Assembly (NCBI RefSeq): GCF_021290925.1
Contig: NZ_JAJSLX010000001.1
Location: 682,001 to 746,000 of the forward strand
Direction of reading: 5' to 3'
Length of the DNA: 64,000 bases
From: Sessilibacter corallicola
GTDB lineage: Bacteria > Pseudomonadota > Gammaproteobacteria > Pseudomonadales > Cellvibrionaceae
Part shown: piece by piece, positions 8,776 to 17,495 of the stretch
Position numbering within the stretch: the first letter of the stretch is position 1
Layout of the letters: every line of letters starts with the position of its first letter
Translations under genes and position numbers: made by a program
The notes under the pieces: generated by a model
What the model was told of the DNA's origin: nothing
The model's database searches: none
What the model saw: only the letters and a program-made list of their open reading frames with translations

Positions 8776-9302
8776 GCAGTCTCTAGCTCCAAACCCGGAA
8801 ATTCCGCCTCAACACCATTTTTTACAAAACACCGCAACCCAGCTATTACATCTCCGACTTCTTCGGCATCTAACACGTCGGGTTTCTTGTTTGAAAATTG
8901 CGCAGCAACATTAAGAATATCACTCTTTCTATCTTCAATATAGACAGCTTTACTGGGCTCGTTAACTTTATGAATATTTTGTAGGCTTTCTTCTAATTGG
9001 CTACTGTTACTTGCAAACTCTATATCAAAAGAACCAAGTTGTAACAAAATATAACGGCTGCGCTCACCAACACTCATGCCGTTAGCAAAACGGTGCTTTA
9101 TACACGACGGAATTTGAAAAGTTTGACCTTCAACAATATGGTAAATCTTTTGAAGATCCGGTAGTTCAATATCGATCGCGCCCTTAGCGCAATATATCAT
9201 ATCTGAAACAGTATGATGGTAGTGGTACGACACCGATTGATGATCTAAATTAAATAAACTGACTCGAATACCATCTTCGTAATAAAACTCTTTCATTTCC
9301 AT
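8772..9302 (-). CDS. cupin-fold protein
   Basis: This 176-residue protein has a single cupin domain in its first 110 residues. Motif 1 is seen as SYHYHHTVSDMIYCAKGAID, with histidines and an aspartate where the usual HxH(x)4E stands. Motif 2 is FQIPSCIKHRFAN, with the expected PxxxxH. The C-terminal 65 residues are polar and unassigned. It lies 17 bp after the FAD oxidoreductase and overlaps the TauE gene. Cupins of this size may be metal-dependent oxygenases, isomerases or ligand sensors. In SznF a cupin domain is fused to a heme-oxygenase-like oxidase, whereas here the two are separate genes of one cluster. Confidence 0.8.
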   Translation of the reverse strand: MEMKEFYYEDGIRVSLFNLDHQSVSYHYHHTVSDMIYCAKGAIDIELPDLQKIYHIVEGQTFQIPSCIKHRFANGMSVGERSRYILLQLGSFDIEFASNSSQLEESLQNIHKVNEPSKAVYIEDRKSDILNVAAQFSNKKPDVLDAEEVGDVIAGLRCFVKNGVEAEFPGLELETA

Positions 9303-9319
9303 GATTTTTCCTCACGGTT

Positions 9320-11068
9320 TTAGTCGACAATTTCTGCTTCTGATTGTCGTACGTTGATATCATCCTGTTCGACTTTAGCGAGTTGGCTCCACTGCTCAGC
9401 CATCCACACAGCCGCCTCAACAAAAGCTGCGGAGAAGTTTCTTTCGTTTTGCCAAAAGCGAGTTAATACGCCAAAGGAAGCAATAAATTCTGAGGGCTTA
9501 ACAACACCGGTTTTTGAATCGCGACACATTACTTGGTAACTGTCATAACTGTCTAGAGAGACACCGCCTGTGACGTAGTTTTCTTCTTCATACGCAATAA
9601 GCTCATCTTTTTCTAGAAGGTTTTTAACCAACTGAGAAGGATGACTGTGCAGATTAAAACTTTGACCAGAGGCATAAATGACAGCGTCAATTGGAATGTA
9701 GGTATATCCGCTCTCGTTTAAATAACTCAATTCAAAGCCATTATCGCTTTCAATGGGATTAGGGGAAATGTCGTAACCCATTTTTACCGATTTGAGAATT
9801 CCAGACTCAAACAACGCAATTAGCTTTTCAGCGTTACTCAATGGGATTGGTACGGCGGTTCGAATAAAATGAGTATCCAGTAATTTGTCGTACATCTGCT
9901 TTTCGGTACCACTTAAATATCGATAAAACTTCATCCGTCTTACTTTTAATAATATTGAATGAATTAAATTATTGGATACCGAACACGTTTTGTCGTAATT
10001 TAGCTTTTCAAAAGCACTGGTGAATTTTGGATTCGAAACATCCGACCAGTTTATTTCGTCGGAGGTTGCGTGCTTTAGCTCAGCATCAATTAACGACAAA
10101 ATATCTTCGAGCAATAACTTATGCCCTACCGTTTTTTCCAGCTCAGTAAAGGTATCTTCTGTAAGATATTTGAATTCGTAGTCAGGCTTATCGCCGCGAA
10201 CTGCCGGGAAAAAACCGCATCGGCTGCCAACAAAAATTTCTAAATGATCGCACAAGCCCGCAGGAGTAAAACCGACTATTTGCCCTTGAGTATTGTATTG
10301 GAAACTGCCATCGCTCACCAAAGACATAACCGCGTCAATTCCACTGGGCCCCATTCCTTTCACGAAAACGCGTAGTTTTCTGCCATCGGCATCGTTTAGC
10401 CACTGCTTAATGCGTCTTTTTACCCGATAAAACGGATAAGGTGAATTTAGCTCTTTAGAAGTCACCGAATTACTGGCAGAAGCAACGGTCCAGTGCCCGG
10501 TGGACAATAACACTCGATGAAAGCCATCAAGTTTAACGGGCTTACCGCTTCTTTTATTGATAATTTCTAAATAAAATTTGTTGTTATTGCGATACCCATC
10601 TGTAACCGAATAACCGTTGTATGGAACGATATCAATATTGTAATCTTTCGCTAAATCAAAATATTGATAATATCGATCTTCAAGATAATGGCCAAATAAC
10701 GCTCTTGGGTAAAAGGCATCAGCATCGGGCAGCCACTCTTCTTTAGGGGTGAGTGGATGAGTCTCTTTGATTAACTCAAAGTGATTATTGATTAAAAACT
10801 CTCTGTTTTCCAACATCCAATCGTAGAAATCATTATCGTAGAGCGACATTACTCCAGCTTGGTTGTTGCATAAATGACTGGGTAATAACTCATCGTAATC
10901 GTAAGGAAAGCCTGGACCATTCTTAGACCTTTCCTCAACGGTAATAATCTCAATAGAATCGGACGAGCGCTTTGTTCTGATCAACGCTTTCACCAAATGA
11001 ACCAATGCCGCGGTTCCAGAAAACCCAGTTCCAACAATACAAAATCGAAGGGGATTGGTTGATGACAT
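9320..11068 (-). CDS. FAD/NAD(P)-binding oxidoreductase, homologue of the first gene
   Basis: This 582-residue flavoprotein is of the same NAD_binding_9 family as the protein at 10-1581. The N-terminal FAD fold has FCIVGTGFSGTAALVHL, followed by GPGFPYDYD and CNNQAGVMS. The second dinucleotide fold has VFVKGMGPSGIDAVMSL, and SRCGFFPAVRG follows it. YASGQSFN near the C-terminus closes the FAD site. It lies between the aminotransferase (65 bp gap with a strong hairpin) and the cupin (17 bp gap). Relatives include ornithine and lysine N-hydroxylases, so N-oxygenation of an amine made or used by the neighbouring aminotransferase is plausible, but it is not shown. Family assignment is firm. Confidence 0.82.
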   Translation of the reverse strand: MSSTNPLRFCIVGTGFSGTAALVHLVKALIRTKRSSDSIEIITVEERSKNGPGFPYDYDELLPSHLCNNQAGVMSLYDNDFYDWMLENREFLINNHFELIKETHPLTPKEEWLPDADAFYPRALFGHYLEDRYYQYFDLAKDYNIDIVPYNGYSVTDGYRNNNKFYLEIINKRSGKPVKLDGFHRVLLSTGHWTVASASNSVTSKELNSPYPFYRVKRRIKQWLNDADGRKLRVFVKGMGPSGIDAVMSLVSDGSFQYNTQGQIVGFTPAGLCDHLEIFVGSRCGFFPAVRGDKPDYEFKYLTEDTFTELEKTVGHKLLLEDILSLIDAELKHATSDEINWSDVSNPKFTSAFEKLNYDKTCSVSNNLIHSILLKVRRMKFYRYLSGTEKQMYDKLLDTHFIRTAVPIPLSNAEKLIALFESGILKSVKMGYDISPNPIESDNGFELSYLNESGYTYIPIDAVIYASGQSFNLHSHPSQLVKNLLEKDELIAYEEENYVTGGVSLDSYDSYQVMCRDSKTGVVKPSEFIASFGVLTRFWQNERNFSAAFVEAAVWMAEQWSQLAKVEQDDINVRQSEAEIVD

Positions 11069-11089
11069 AAATATTCTCTATAAGTATTG

Positions 11090-11121
11090 AAAACCAACCT
11101 CAAGCAATTGAGGTTGGTTTT
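11090..11121 (-). terminator. Strong hairpin inside the biosynthetic set
   Basis: A 14-bp perfect inverted repeat (11090-11103 with 11108-11121) has a 4-base loop and begins 12 bases after the aminotransferase stop. Read on the - strand, its 3' arm ends in four T residues. It should terminate or attenuate transcription between the first two and the last four genes. Confidence 0.8.
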
Positions 11122-11133
11122 ACAGGTTAACTG

Positions 11134-12405
11134 TTAGAGCGAATACAAAGCCTGCTTAATTCGATCAGCCGCTTCGCCGAGCGTTTCGGCGGTTCTGCCA
11201 CTATTCATGCGAATAAAATACCGCAGTTTTTGGGCATCTCCGGAAAAGTTATGACCGCCAATGGAAGCCACTTTCGCTTTATCCAAAAGAAATTGATCGG
11301 CGCTGTCATACCCCATCGCTGAAATTTTTTCAGAGTATTGTGAGATATCAGCAAAGATAAAAAAGCCACCTTCGGGAACGGTAACCGTAACGCCATCAAT
11401 AGTATTCAAACGATCAACAAAACTCTGTAAATTTAATCGAGAATTGATCGCCCGTGCATTTGCGACTTCGTCCATAAAAGGTTGCATAGCGGTATGAGTT
11501 GCAATCTGAGCGTACGTCGATGCAAACGAATTAAGATTGACTTGCACCTTCGCCATCATTGCCACTGACTGAGCGTCACTGCAAATGTAACCGACACGAT
11601 CACCGTGCATTCCGTAGGTTTTCCCAGGTCCGGTCACAATGGTTGTACAATCGCGCAATGCGTATTCGTCACCTTGGGCTGTTGTAATAACACACTTGGC
11701 GATGGTGTCCGGCCCGTCCAAAATATGGGATTCATAAGGGCAATCGAACAGAATTTGAATGGGCGCCTTTCCTGCTTTCGCACGCGCGCTATTGTGCTCG
11801 GCGATGACCTCTGCCAACGTCTCTTGGGCATCGGCATTGTATATTTTACCGGACGGGTTAAGGCAATCACTTAAAATGACCATTTTAGTCTTGTCTGTAA
11901 TTGCCTCGGATAAAGCTTGGGCCGACAAACACGATCTAAAAAAATCTGGGATGTAAACGCCGACCATTTCTGCCCCGTGTAACTCAATCATATCGGCGTA
12001 ATGAGGCCAGTTGGGCAGTGGCACAATAACTTCATCATCCGGATCGAGAAAGGTATGAAAGGCAACTGTGATCGCGCCTTTAATTCCACCCGGCGTTACC
12101 ATCACCTCGGTTTCTGGATCGTACTGAATGCCCCTGAGCCGATTGACGCGTTCACTAATCGAGGTTCGTAAAAAATCGAAACCCTTAACAGGTGCGAATT
12201 CATGAATCGCCCTTGGATTACTGCTAATGTAATCTATCACGGAGGCATCGATGCGTTTATCTGCAATGTCGTCCAGCGTACCAATACTTAGATCGATTAC
12301 ATGTTCGCTGGATTGCGCATTGAGTTTTGCAATTTTTGCCTTTGTACCGTGAGTAATGGAATCACGCAACTTGAGTGCTGTGCGTGAAAAATTCGAGTTA
12401 GGCAT
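11134..12405 (-). CDS. PLP-dependent class I/II aminotransferase
   Basis: This 423-residue fold-type I PLP enzyme starts at ATG 12405, preceded by an AGGGGAAG ribosome site. An earlier in-frame ATT is not credible. The start overlaps the stop of the oxidase gene by eight bases. Core motifs are CLNPSGKIYN near 205 (substrate-carboxylate region), LFDCPYES near 245 and the PLP-lysine segment TGPGKTYGMHGDRVGY near 285. The C-terminus has a small domain ending GRTAETLGEAADRI. The protein could transaminate, decarboxylate or otherwise process an alpha-amino acid. Translational coupling to an HDO oxidase suggests that both act on the same amino acid or its product. The substrate is not readable from the sequence. 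Confidence 0.88.
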   Translation of the reverse strand: MPNSNFSRTALKLRDSITHGTKAKIAKLNAQSSEHVIDLSIGTLDDIADKRIDASVIDYISSNPRAIHEFAPVKGFDFLRTSISERVNRLRGIQYDPETEVMVTPGGIKGAITVAFHTFLDPDDEVIVPLPNWPHYADMIELHGAEMVGVYIPDFFRSCLSAQALSEAITDKTKMVILSDCLNPSGKIYNADAQETLAEVIAEHNSARAKAGKAPIQILFDCPYESHILDGPDTIAKCVITTAQGDEYALRDCTTIVTGPGKTYGMHGDRVGYICSDAQSVAMMAKVQVNLNSFASTYAQIATHTAMQPFMDEVANARAINSRLNLQSFVDRLNTIDGVTVTVPEGGFFIFADISQYSEKISAMGYDSADQFLLDKAKVASIGGHNFSGDAQKLRYFIRMNSGRTAETLGEAADRIKQALYSL

Positions 12406-13192
12406 ACTCTTCCCCTTCAACAATCACAGTACCCGATTCTAATTTTAATGTGTTGTCGTACATTGCGTCCCACATAGACTGCTGAACTTTTAATACTTCA
12501 TTTGCGCCAAAAATAATTTCATTTAAATCGTCTAGGTTTTGGCAATTGTTTTTGACGCATTGACGGGCATCCGCCGCGTGGCGTTCTTCAACACCGTTGT
12601 CGACGTGAGCGTTAAAATACACTTCAACGTCATGCTTAAAAATATCGATATCCATCTTTCTACGCGTTAATCGAAACGCCTCTCTGAATGTTGTTAACAT
12701 TTGATCGGCATGGGTTTCTAACGCCATAGCAACGCCCAACATTCGCTGATACGAACTGGTAATTAAATCCAGTATTTTTTCGCGATAGGCTAGTGTTTCT
12801 GGAATAATTAATGGGCTTTTCTTCGCATCGACGACTTTTAATGGCGCAATGCCAAATTCAGTTTCGCCAAATAAATTTAAGGCATTTTCCATAAACACTT
12901 CATGGCAATGAGCCTTATTTCCCATTCCAGTTTCCTCACCCAAAATGTAAGCAAACAGAATTAGCGTATCCATATCATTGACTTCAGAAGCTCTTGCACA
13001 CACGTGAGCAATACCTTTGACGGTCAACTCGGTTCGATAAAAAAAATTAGCTCGATACAATTCATAAGTATCTGGCGTCCACTTAACAGCAGTTAAATGG
13101 TTAAAATAATTATTCTTAAAAATATTGTGCTCTTCTAATGATGATAAAAATTCGTCTAACTCACGTTCACACTGATTTTTTTCAAATGACAT
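12398..13192 (-). CDS. heme-oxygenase-like (HDO) putative di-iron oxidase
   Basis: This 264-residue all-helical protein matches the iron-containing redox enzyme family (Haem_oxygenas_2), which includes UndA, BesC, CADD and the central domain of SznF. Candidate metal ligands are Glu87 and His97 in GEETGMGNKAHCHEVF, Glu159 in MALETHADQML, and His196, Asp198 and His205 in FNAHVDNGVEERHA. The last cluster differs in spacing from the usual H-x3-D-x2-H, so the second iron site may be unusual. AAGGAA lies seven bases before the ATG. It is the first gene of the six-gene set and overlaps the aminotransferase. Known relatives oxidise amines or cleave C-C bonds of fatty acids and amino acids. Confidence 0.75.
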   Translation of the reverse strand: MSFEKNQCERELDEFLSSLEEHNIFKNNYFNHLTAVKWTPDTYELYRANFFYRTELTVKGIAHVCARASEVNDMDTLILFAYILGEETGMGNKAHCHEVFMENALNLFGETEFGIAPLKVVDAKKSPLIIPETLAYREKILDLITSSYQRMLGVAMALETHADQMLTTFREAFRLTRRKMDIDIFKHDVEVYFNAHVDNGVEERHAADARQCVKNNCQNLDDLNEIIFGANEVLKVQQSMWDAMYDNTLKLESGTVIVEGEEYA

Positions 13193-13718
13193 CGCTTGTT
13201 CCTTTGAATTTATGCACTGTAATTAAATTAGGACTAGGATAAATCAACAACAAACCGACCCACCCAACGAACGGGGCAAAAAGAAAATATCAGAACTGAT
13301 TTTTCGATTAAACATAAGACCAAAGTATAGGTTTACAGCTTAATTCGAAGATAAGCGAATTAACAGTATAACTTTAAAGAACAAAACCTTAATAAAAAAT
13401 AAATACACTTCACATATCAATAAAAAGCATAAGGAATTAAATCAAAACAGGGAATATCAAAATATTCGGTCATGAAAAACAAATATAAACAATCAATTTT
13501 GTAAAATGTACCCTGTTCTCAATTTATAAAAAATATGATAACAACGAAGAAAATAATATAACAAAATTAAGACTCTGCTTTTGATCACTAATCAGAATCA
13601 AAACGGCCAATAGTTAATATTCGCTTTCAGACAAAAGAATTATTTATTAAATTATTTCGATAAAAATATTACCCTGCACACACTGTAATATTTTAAAAAC
13701 AAAAAACGACCGCACTCA
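13193..13718. other. AT-rich intergenic region upstream of the HDO gene
   Basis: About 525 bp without a convincing gene. It must hold the promoter of the six-gene set, since the HDO gene starts at its left edge. I could not pick out a single convincing -35/-10 pair among many AT-rich matches. Confidence 0.6.
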
Positions 13719-13751
13719 GAAAGAGAAAGAGAAAGAGAAAGAGAAAGAGAA
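13719..13751. repeat. GAAAGA hexanucleotide microsatellite
   Basis: Five and a half perfect head-to-tail copies of GAAAGA stand just upstream of the cysK terminator on the + strand. Such tracts can change length by slippage. It lies about 530 bp from the HDO start. Confidence 0.95.
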
Positions 13752-13761
13752 CACTATAAAA

Positions 13762-13794
13762 AACCCCGGATAAACAAAAAAATTATCCGAGGTT
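13762..13794 (-). terminator. Rho-independent terminator of cysK
   Basis: A 12-bp inverted repeat with one mismatch (13762-13773 with 13783-13794) is followed, on the - strand, by a run of T residues. It lies 33 bases after the cysK stop. Confidence 0.9.
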
Positions 13795-13827
13795 CTCAAA
13801 TCACAAAAATACAAAATAGTTAATTAA

Positions 13828-14790
13828 TTATTGAACCATTTCGTTTTCAGTAAACATACCTTCAAACAATGCAGAACTGAGGTAACGTTCACCAGAATCA
13901 GGCAGCACAACAACAATCATTTTATCGGAAAATTCAGGCTTTTCTGCTACACGCAACGCTGCACACAAAGCCGCACCACAAGAAATACCCGCTAAAATAC
14001 CTTCTTTTTGCATTAGCAAGCGCGCGGTATTGATTGCCTCTTCATTGGTTACCTGCTCAACAGAGTCAACAATTTCAAGATCTAAGTTTTGCGGAACAAA
14101 ACCAGCCCCAATACCTTGGATTTTATGCGGCGAAGGTTTTACTTCATCACCGTTGATGGTTTGAGTGATAACTGGGGAGTCAACCGGCTCTACCGCAACC
14201 GAGGTAATGGCTTTTCCTTTTTGCTGCTTAATATAGCGAGAAACACCCGTAATTGTTCCGCCGGTACCAACACCAGCAACAAACACATCGATTTTACCAT
14301 CGGTGTCGTTCCAAATTTCTGGGCCGGTTGTTTTTTCGTGAATTTGAGGATTCGCCGGGTTTTCAAACTGCTGTAGCATTAAATGATTTTCAGGATCGCC
14401 GTCGACAATCGCTTTAGCTTTTTCGATAGCGCCTTTCATGCCTTTAGGTGGTTCGGTCAAAATAATTTCCGCCCCCAAAGCTTTCATCAATTTGCGACGC
14501 TCTAAAGACATACTGGCAGGCATCGTCAGAATTAACTTATACCCTTTACTGGCAGCCACAAAAGCCAATGCGATTCCGGTATTACCGCTGGTAGGTTCGA
14601 CCAACGTCATGCCTGGTTTAAGCTTACCGCTTTCTTCAGCCGCCCAAATCATGCTTGCGCCGATTCGGCACTTAACGGAACCCGCTGGGTTACGCGATTC
14701 AATCTTCGCGTACACATTTCCGTTGGGACAGATGTTTTTCAGTCTGATCATTGGTGTATTACCAATGGATTCGGCATTATTCTCGTACAT
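13828..14790 (-). CDS. cysK: cysteine synthase A (O-acetylserine sulfhydrylase)
   Basis: This 320-residue PLP enzyme makes cysteine from O-acetylserine and sulfide in the cytoplasm. The PLP-lysine segment [11 protein letters not shown] lies near residue 40, the substrate loop [10 protein letters not shown] near 68, and the phosphate-binding [10 protein letters not shown] near 175. The length and order match CysK rather than CysM or cystathionine synthase. SCGAAL and [10 protein letters not shown] near the C-terminus are also typical. It is a single-gene unit with its own terminator. It supplies cysteine and may link in function to the glutathione-degrading lipoproteins further right. Confidence 0.95.
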   Translation of the reverse strand: MYENNAESIGNTPMIRLKNICPNGNVYAKIESRNPAGSVKCRIGASMIWAAEESGKLKPGMTLVEPTSGNTGIALAFVAASKGYKLILTMPASMSLERRKLMKALGAEIILTEPPKGMKGAIEKAKAIVDGDPENHLMLQQFENPANPQIHEKTTGPEIWNDTDGKIDVFVAGVGTGGTITGVSRYIKQQKGKAITSVAVEPVDSPVITQTINGDEVKPSPHKIQGIGAGFVPQNLDLEIVDSVEQVTNEEAINTARLLMQKEGILAGISCGAALCAALRVAEKPEFSDKMIVVVLPDSGERYLSSALFEGMFTENEMVQ

Positions 14791-15469
14791 ACGACCCTCT
14801 CTCTTGTTAAATGTGTCAGCGTTACTGTGGGGATCTCTGCACTGGTAGCGACCAATCCTACACTGACACGGAATTTTTAACCGGAGAGTATCAGAGCTTG
14901 GCCTTTTGTGACAAACCTATTACCCCGCTTTATTGCTATTGTCTTGATACCGTTCAGAGTGATTTGAAAATCGCCGAAATACATAGCTAAGTCGTATAAC
15001 CTTATAATCAAACAATATTGTTCAAATTTAAGCAAAGGTCTGGTTATTGCTGAACATTTTCACATCACCGGTTTGCGTTGTCGGGTTATTTACATAGTTT
15101 TTTGATGGCGATATTTATCGATATTTGGTTTGCGGGAATTATCGCAGCAGCATTAATACTTAATCGTAAATTATAAATCAGGTAACTTTACTGACATTAC
15201 TTCGGCGAAAAAATAAAATCGATAATTTATTATTTCACGTTTAAATTAAAACAAGCTATATCGAACGTCATAAATTCAAACGAACAAACACAAGACTTTA
15301 AGTAAATAAAAAACTTTTTCAGTTGTAATTAATTAATAGCGAATAGAACAAGTAAAAATCCAATTATAAAAGCGATTTTATTCGCTAATACCACAACACA
15401 TTAATGGATGTGTTTTATTAGGGTTTTGGATACAATCAATAATCTATTGTATTAATCAGGCTTTTAAAA
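14791..15469. other. divergent promoter region of cysK and selO
   Basis: About 680 bp of AT-rich sequence lies between two divergent genes and contains no credible reading frame. The two promoters must lie here. I saw no riboswitch-like structure or clear operator. Confidence 0.6.
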
Positions 15470-17002
15470 ATGAGCATTCAGGATCCAGTTAGCAATAAGC
15501 ACACACTTAACAGTGAATTAAAACCACACAGCTATCTTGTTCTGGGAGAAAACTTTTACACGCGCGTTTCTCCAACACCTGTTGCTCAGCCTAATCTTAT
15601 TCGGCTCAACCAAACGCTATCAGAATTTCTCAATTTAGACGTTAATCAGCTGAATACTCCGGAAAATCTGGAAATTTTTTCCGGCAATAAAACACTTTCT
15701 CACGCCTCATCACTGGCCACGGTTTACGCCGGGCATCAATTTGGCAACTGGAACCCGCAACTTGGTGACGGCAGAGCGTTGTTATTGGGCGAAATACTCG
15801 CCAAAGACAATAAACTCTACGACATACAGCTCAAAGGTTCGGGCCCTACGCCGTATTCGAGAATGGGAGACGGCCGCTCACCGATTGGTCCCGTATTGCG
15901 AGAGTACATTGTCAGTGAAGCCATGCACTCCTTGGCGGTACCCACCACGCGCGCGCTTGCAGCGGTATCTACCGGGGAGACAGTGACCCGTGATTTATTG
16001 CTGCCCGGAGGTATTTTAACGCGGGTTGCCCAAAGCCATATCAGGATTGGCACCTTTCAGTACTTTACCGCCCGTCAACAGCTCAATGACATTCAATCAT
16101 TGGCGGATTTTGTTATCCATCGTCATTACCAAACCGACGTACAAACCGAGTTCCCAGACAACCCCTATTTGGGCCTACTGAGCTTGGTTGTTCGCAGGCA
16201 AGCCAAACTCATTGCCAAATGGATGTCATTGGGGTTTATCCACGGTGTGATGAACACAGACAACATGCTTTTAAGCGGCGAGACGGTGGATTATGGCCCC
16301 TGTGCGTTTATGGATCAGTACAGGCACAACAAAGTCTTTAGCTCCATTGATCACCACGGCCGATACGCGTACTGCAATCAACCCAAAATCGCAAAGTGGA
16401 ACGTCAGCTGGTTAGCGCAAGCACTGCTGCCGTTAATTGACACCAATGAAGAACACGCCGTAAAACTCGCGTTATCGGCATTGGATGAGTTTGAAGAAAT
16501 TTACCAGAATGAATACCAAGCCTTGTTCGCACGTAAGCTTGGTTTTAATACTGCGAGCGACAACTCAAACCAGCTGGTGAATAATCTGCTTGGAATCATG
16601 GAGAAAGAAAAGCTGGATTTCACCAATACATTTCGAGCACTTGCGAACCTACTCATTGAACACAGTGATGCTACTGAAAACTTTGAAAGCGCTTATGACA
16701 CATCTGCGCTCACATTGAAGGCAAAACAGTGGGTACAAGGATGGTTGGATGCGTTGTCATCAGAAGGTATCGCAGCGAATACGGCAATTGAAACCATACG
16801 CACAATAAATCCCGCGTATATTCCTCGAAATCACCAGGTCAATCAGGCAATTGATCAAGCCGTTGATCAGAACGATTTCTCCCTTTTTAATACTTTAGTT
16901 GATCTGCTAGAAGAGCCTTTTACTTATAAAACTGAATTAGCTCAATTTGCCGCGGCGCCAGAAGCGAACGAAACTATTTTTAGAACATTTTGTGGCACCT
17001 AA
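15470..17002 (+). CDS. selO: protein adenylyltransferase SelO (YdiU family)
   Basis: This 510-residue pseudokinase-fold enzyme transfers AMP from ATP to Ser, Thr or Tyr of target proteins in a redox-dependent way. Family motifs are intact: SLATVYAGHQFGNWNPQLGDGRA near 85-105, the ATP-binding lysine in IQLKGSGPTPYSRMGDG near 120, STGETVTRD near 167, and the metal and catalytic segment HGVMNTDNMLLSGETVDYGPCAF near 255-280. The last residues, TFCGT, are the conserved bacterial C-terminal cysteine motif that corresponds to the selenocysteine end in eukaryotes. It is a single gene followed by a terminator. Confidence 0.95.
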   Translation: MSIQDPVSNKHTLNSELKPHSYLVLGENFYTRVSPTPVAQPNLIRLNQTLSEFLNLDVNQLNTPENLEIFSGNKTLSHASSLATVYAGHQFGNWNPQLGDGRALLLGEILAKDNKLYDIQLKGSGPTPYSRMGDGRSPIGPVLREYIVSEAMHSLAVPTTRALAAVSTGETVTRDLLLPGGILTRVAQSHIRIGTFQYFTARQQLNDIQSLADFVIHRHYQTDVQTEFPDNPYLGLLSLVVRRQAKLIAKWMSLGFIHGVMNTDNMLLSGETVDYGPCAFMDQYRHNKVFSSIDHHGRYAYCNQPKIAKWNVSWLAQALLPLIDTNEEHAVKLALSALDEFEEIYQNEYQALFARKLGFNTASDNSNQLVNNLLGIMEKEKLDFTNTFRALANLLIEHSDATENFESAYDTSALTLKAKQWVQGWLDALSSEGIAANTAIETIRTINPAYIPRNHQVNQAIDQAVDQNDFSLFNTLVDLLEEPFTYKTELAQFAAAPEANETIFRTFCGT

Positions 17003-17078
17003 ATTCATACAGCAGCGACACTGGTTTTTACTTTTATTTATTTTTATTCCAACTTTGCCAACACTATTTCCCACACAC

Positions 17079-17120
17079 AATAAAGCTCTTTAACCAGAGC
17101 TTTATTGGCTCGCCTTTTTT
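17079..17120 (+). terminator. Rho-independent terminator of selO
   Basis: An 11-bp perfect inverted repeat (17079-17089 with 17096-17106) with a 6-base loop is followed by a short spacer and six T residues. Confidence 0.85.
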
Positions 17121-17416
17121 CCATTCTCTACCGCCAATCGCAGAAGTATAACCACACATCACACGTATTGGCTGCACGATAAAGGTAACAATCAAAAACA
17201 ACCTTGCCTCTACAATGAACAATTTTGTGAAAGCCATCAAATTTTTCAATAAAAAATATTAAAACATTAAGGCAAGAAACCAGTAGATGAGGCGGCGCAA
17301 AATACCTCTGACTGTTTAATCTTTTAAAACAGTGTGTTTCTGAAGAGATGATTGCTGCAGACAAAAAGCTATTGTATGAATAGAAGAATTAACGTTTAAC
17401 AGGACCACAAATAAAC
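17121..17416. other. intergenic stretch between convergent terminators
   Basis: About 300 bp between the selO and azoR terminators. The open frames present are short, overlap one another and lack ribosome sites. I see nothing functional here. Confidence 0.5.
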
Positions 17417-17453
17417 AAAAACCCCAACGCACCATTAAGCACGAAGGGGTTTT
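17417..17453 (-). terminator. Rho-independent terminator of azoR
   Basis: An A/C arm (17417-17425) pairs with GGGGTTTT (17446-17453) around a 20-base loop. On the - strand the stem ends in five T residues. It lies about 40 bases after the azoR stop. Confidence 0.8.
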
Positions 17454-17495
17454 GATGTTTTTTAGAATTCAGACGTTATCTGTATTCTAAGGCAA

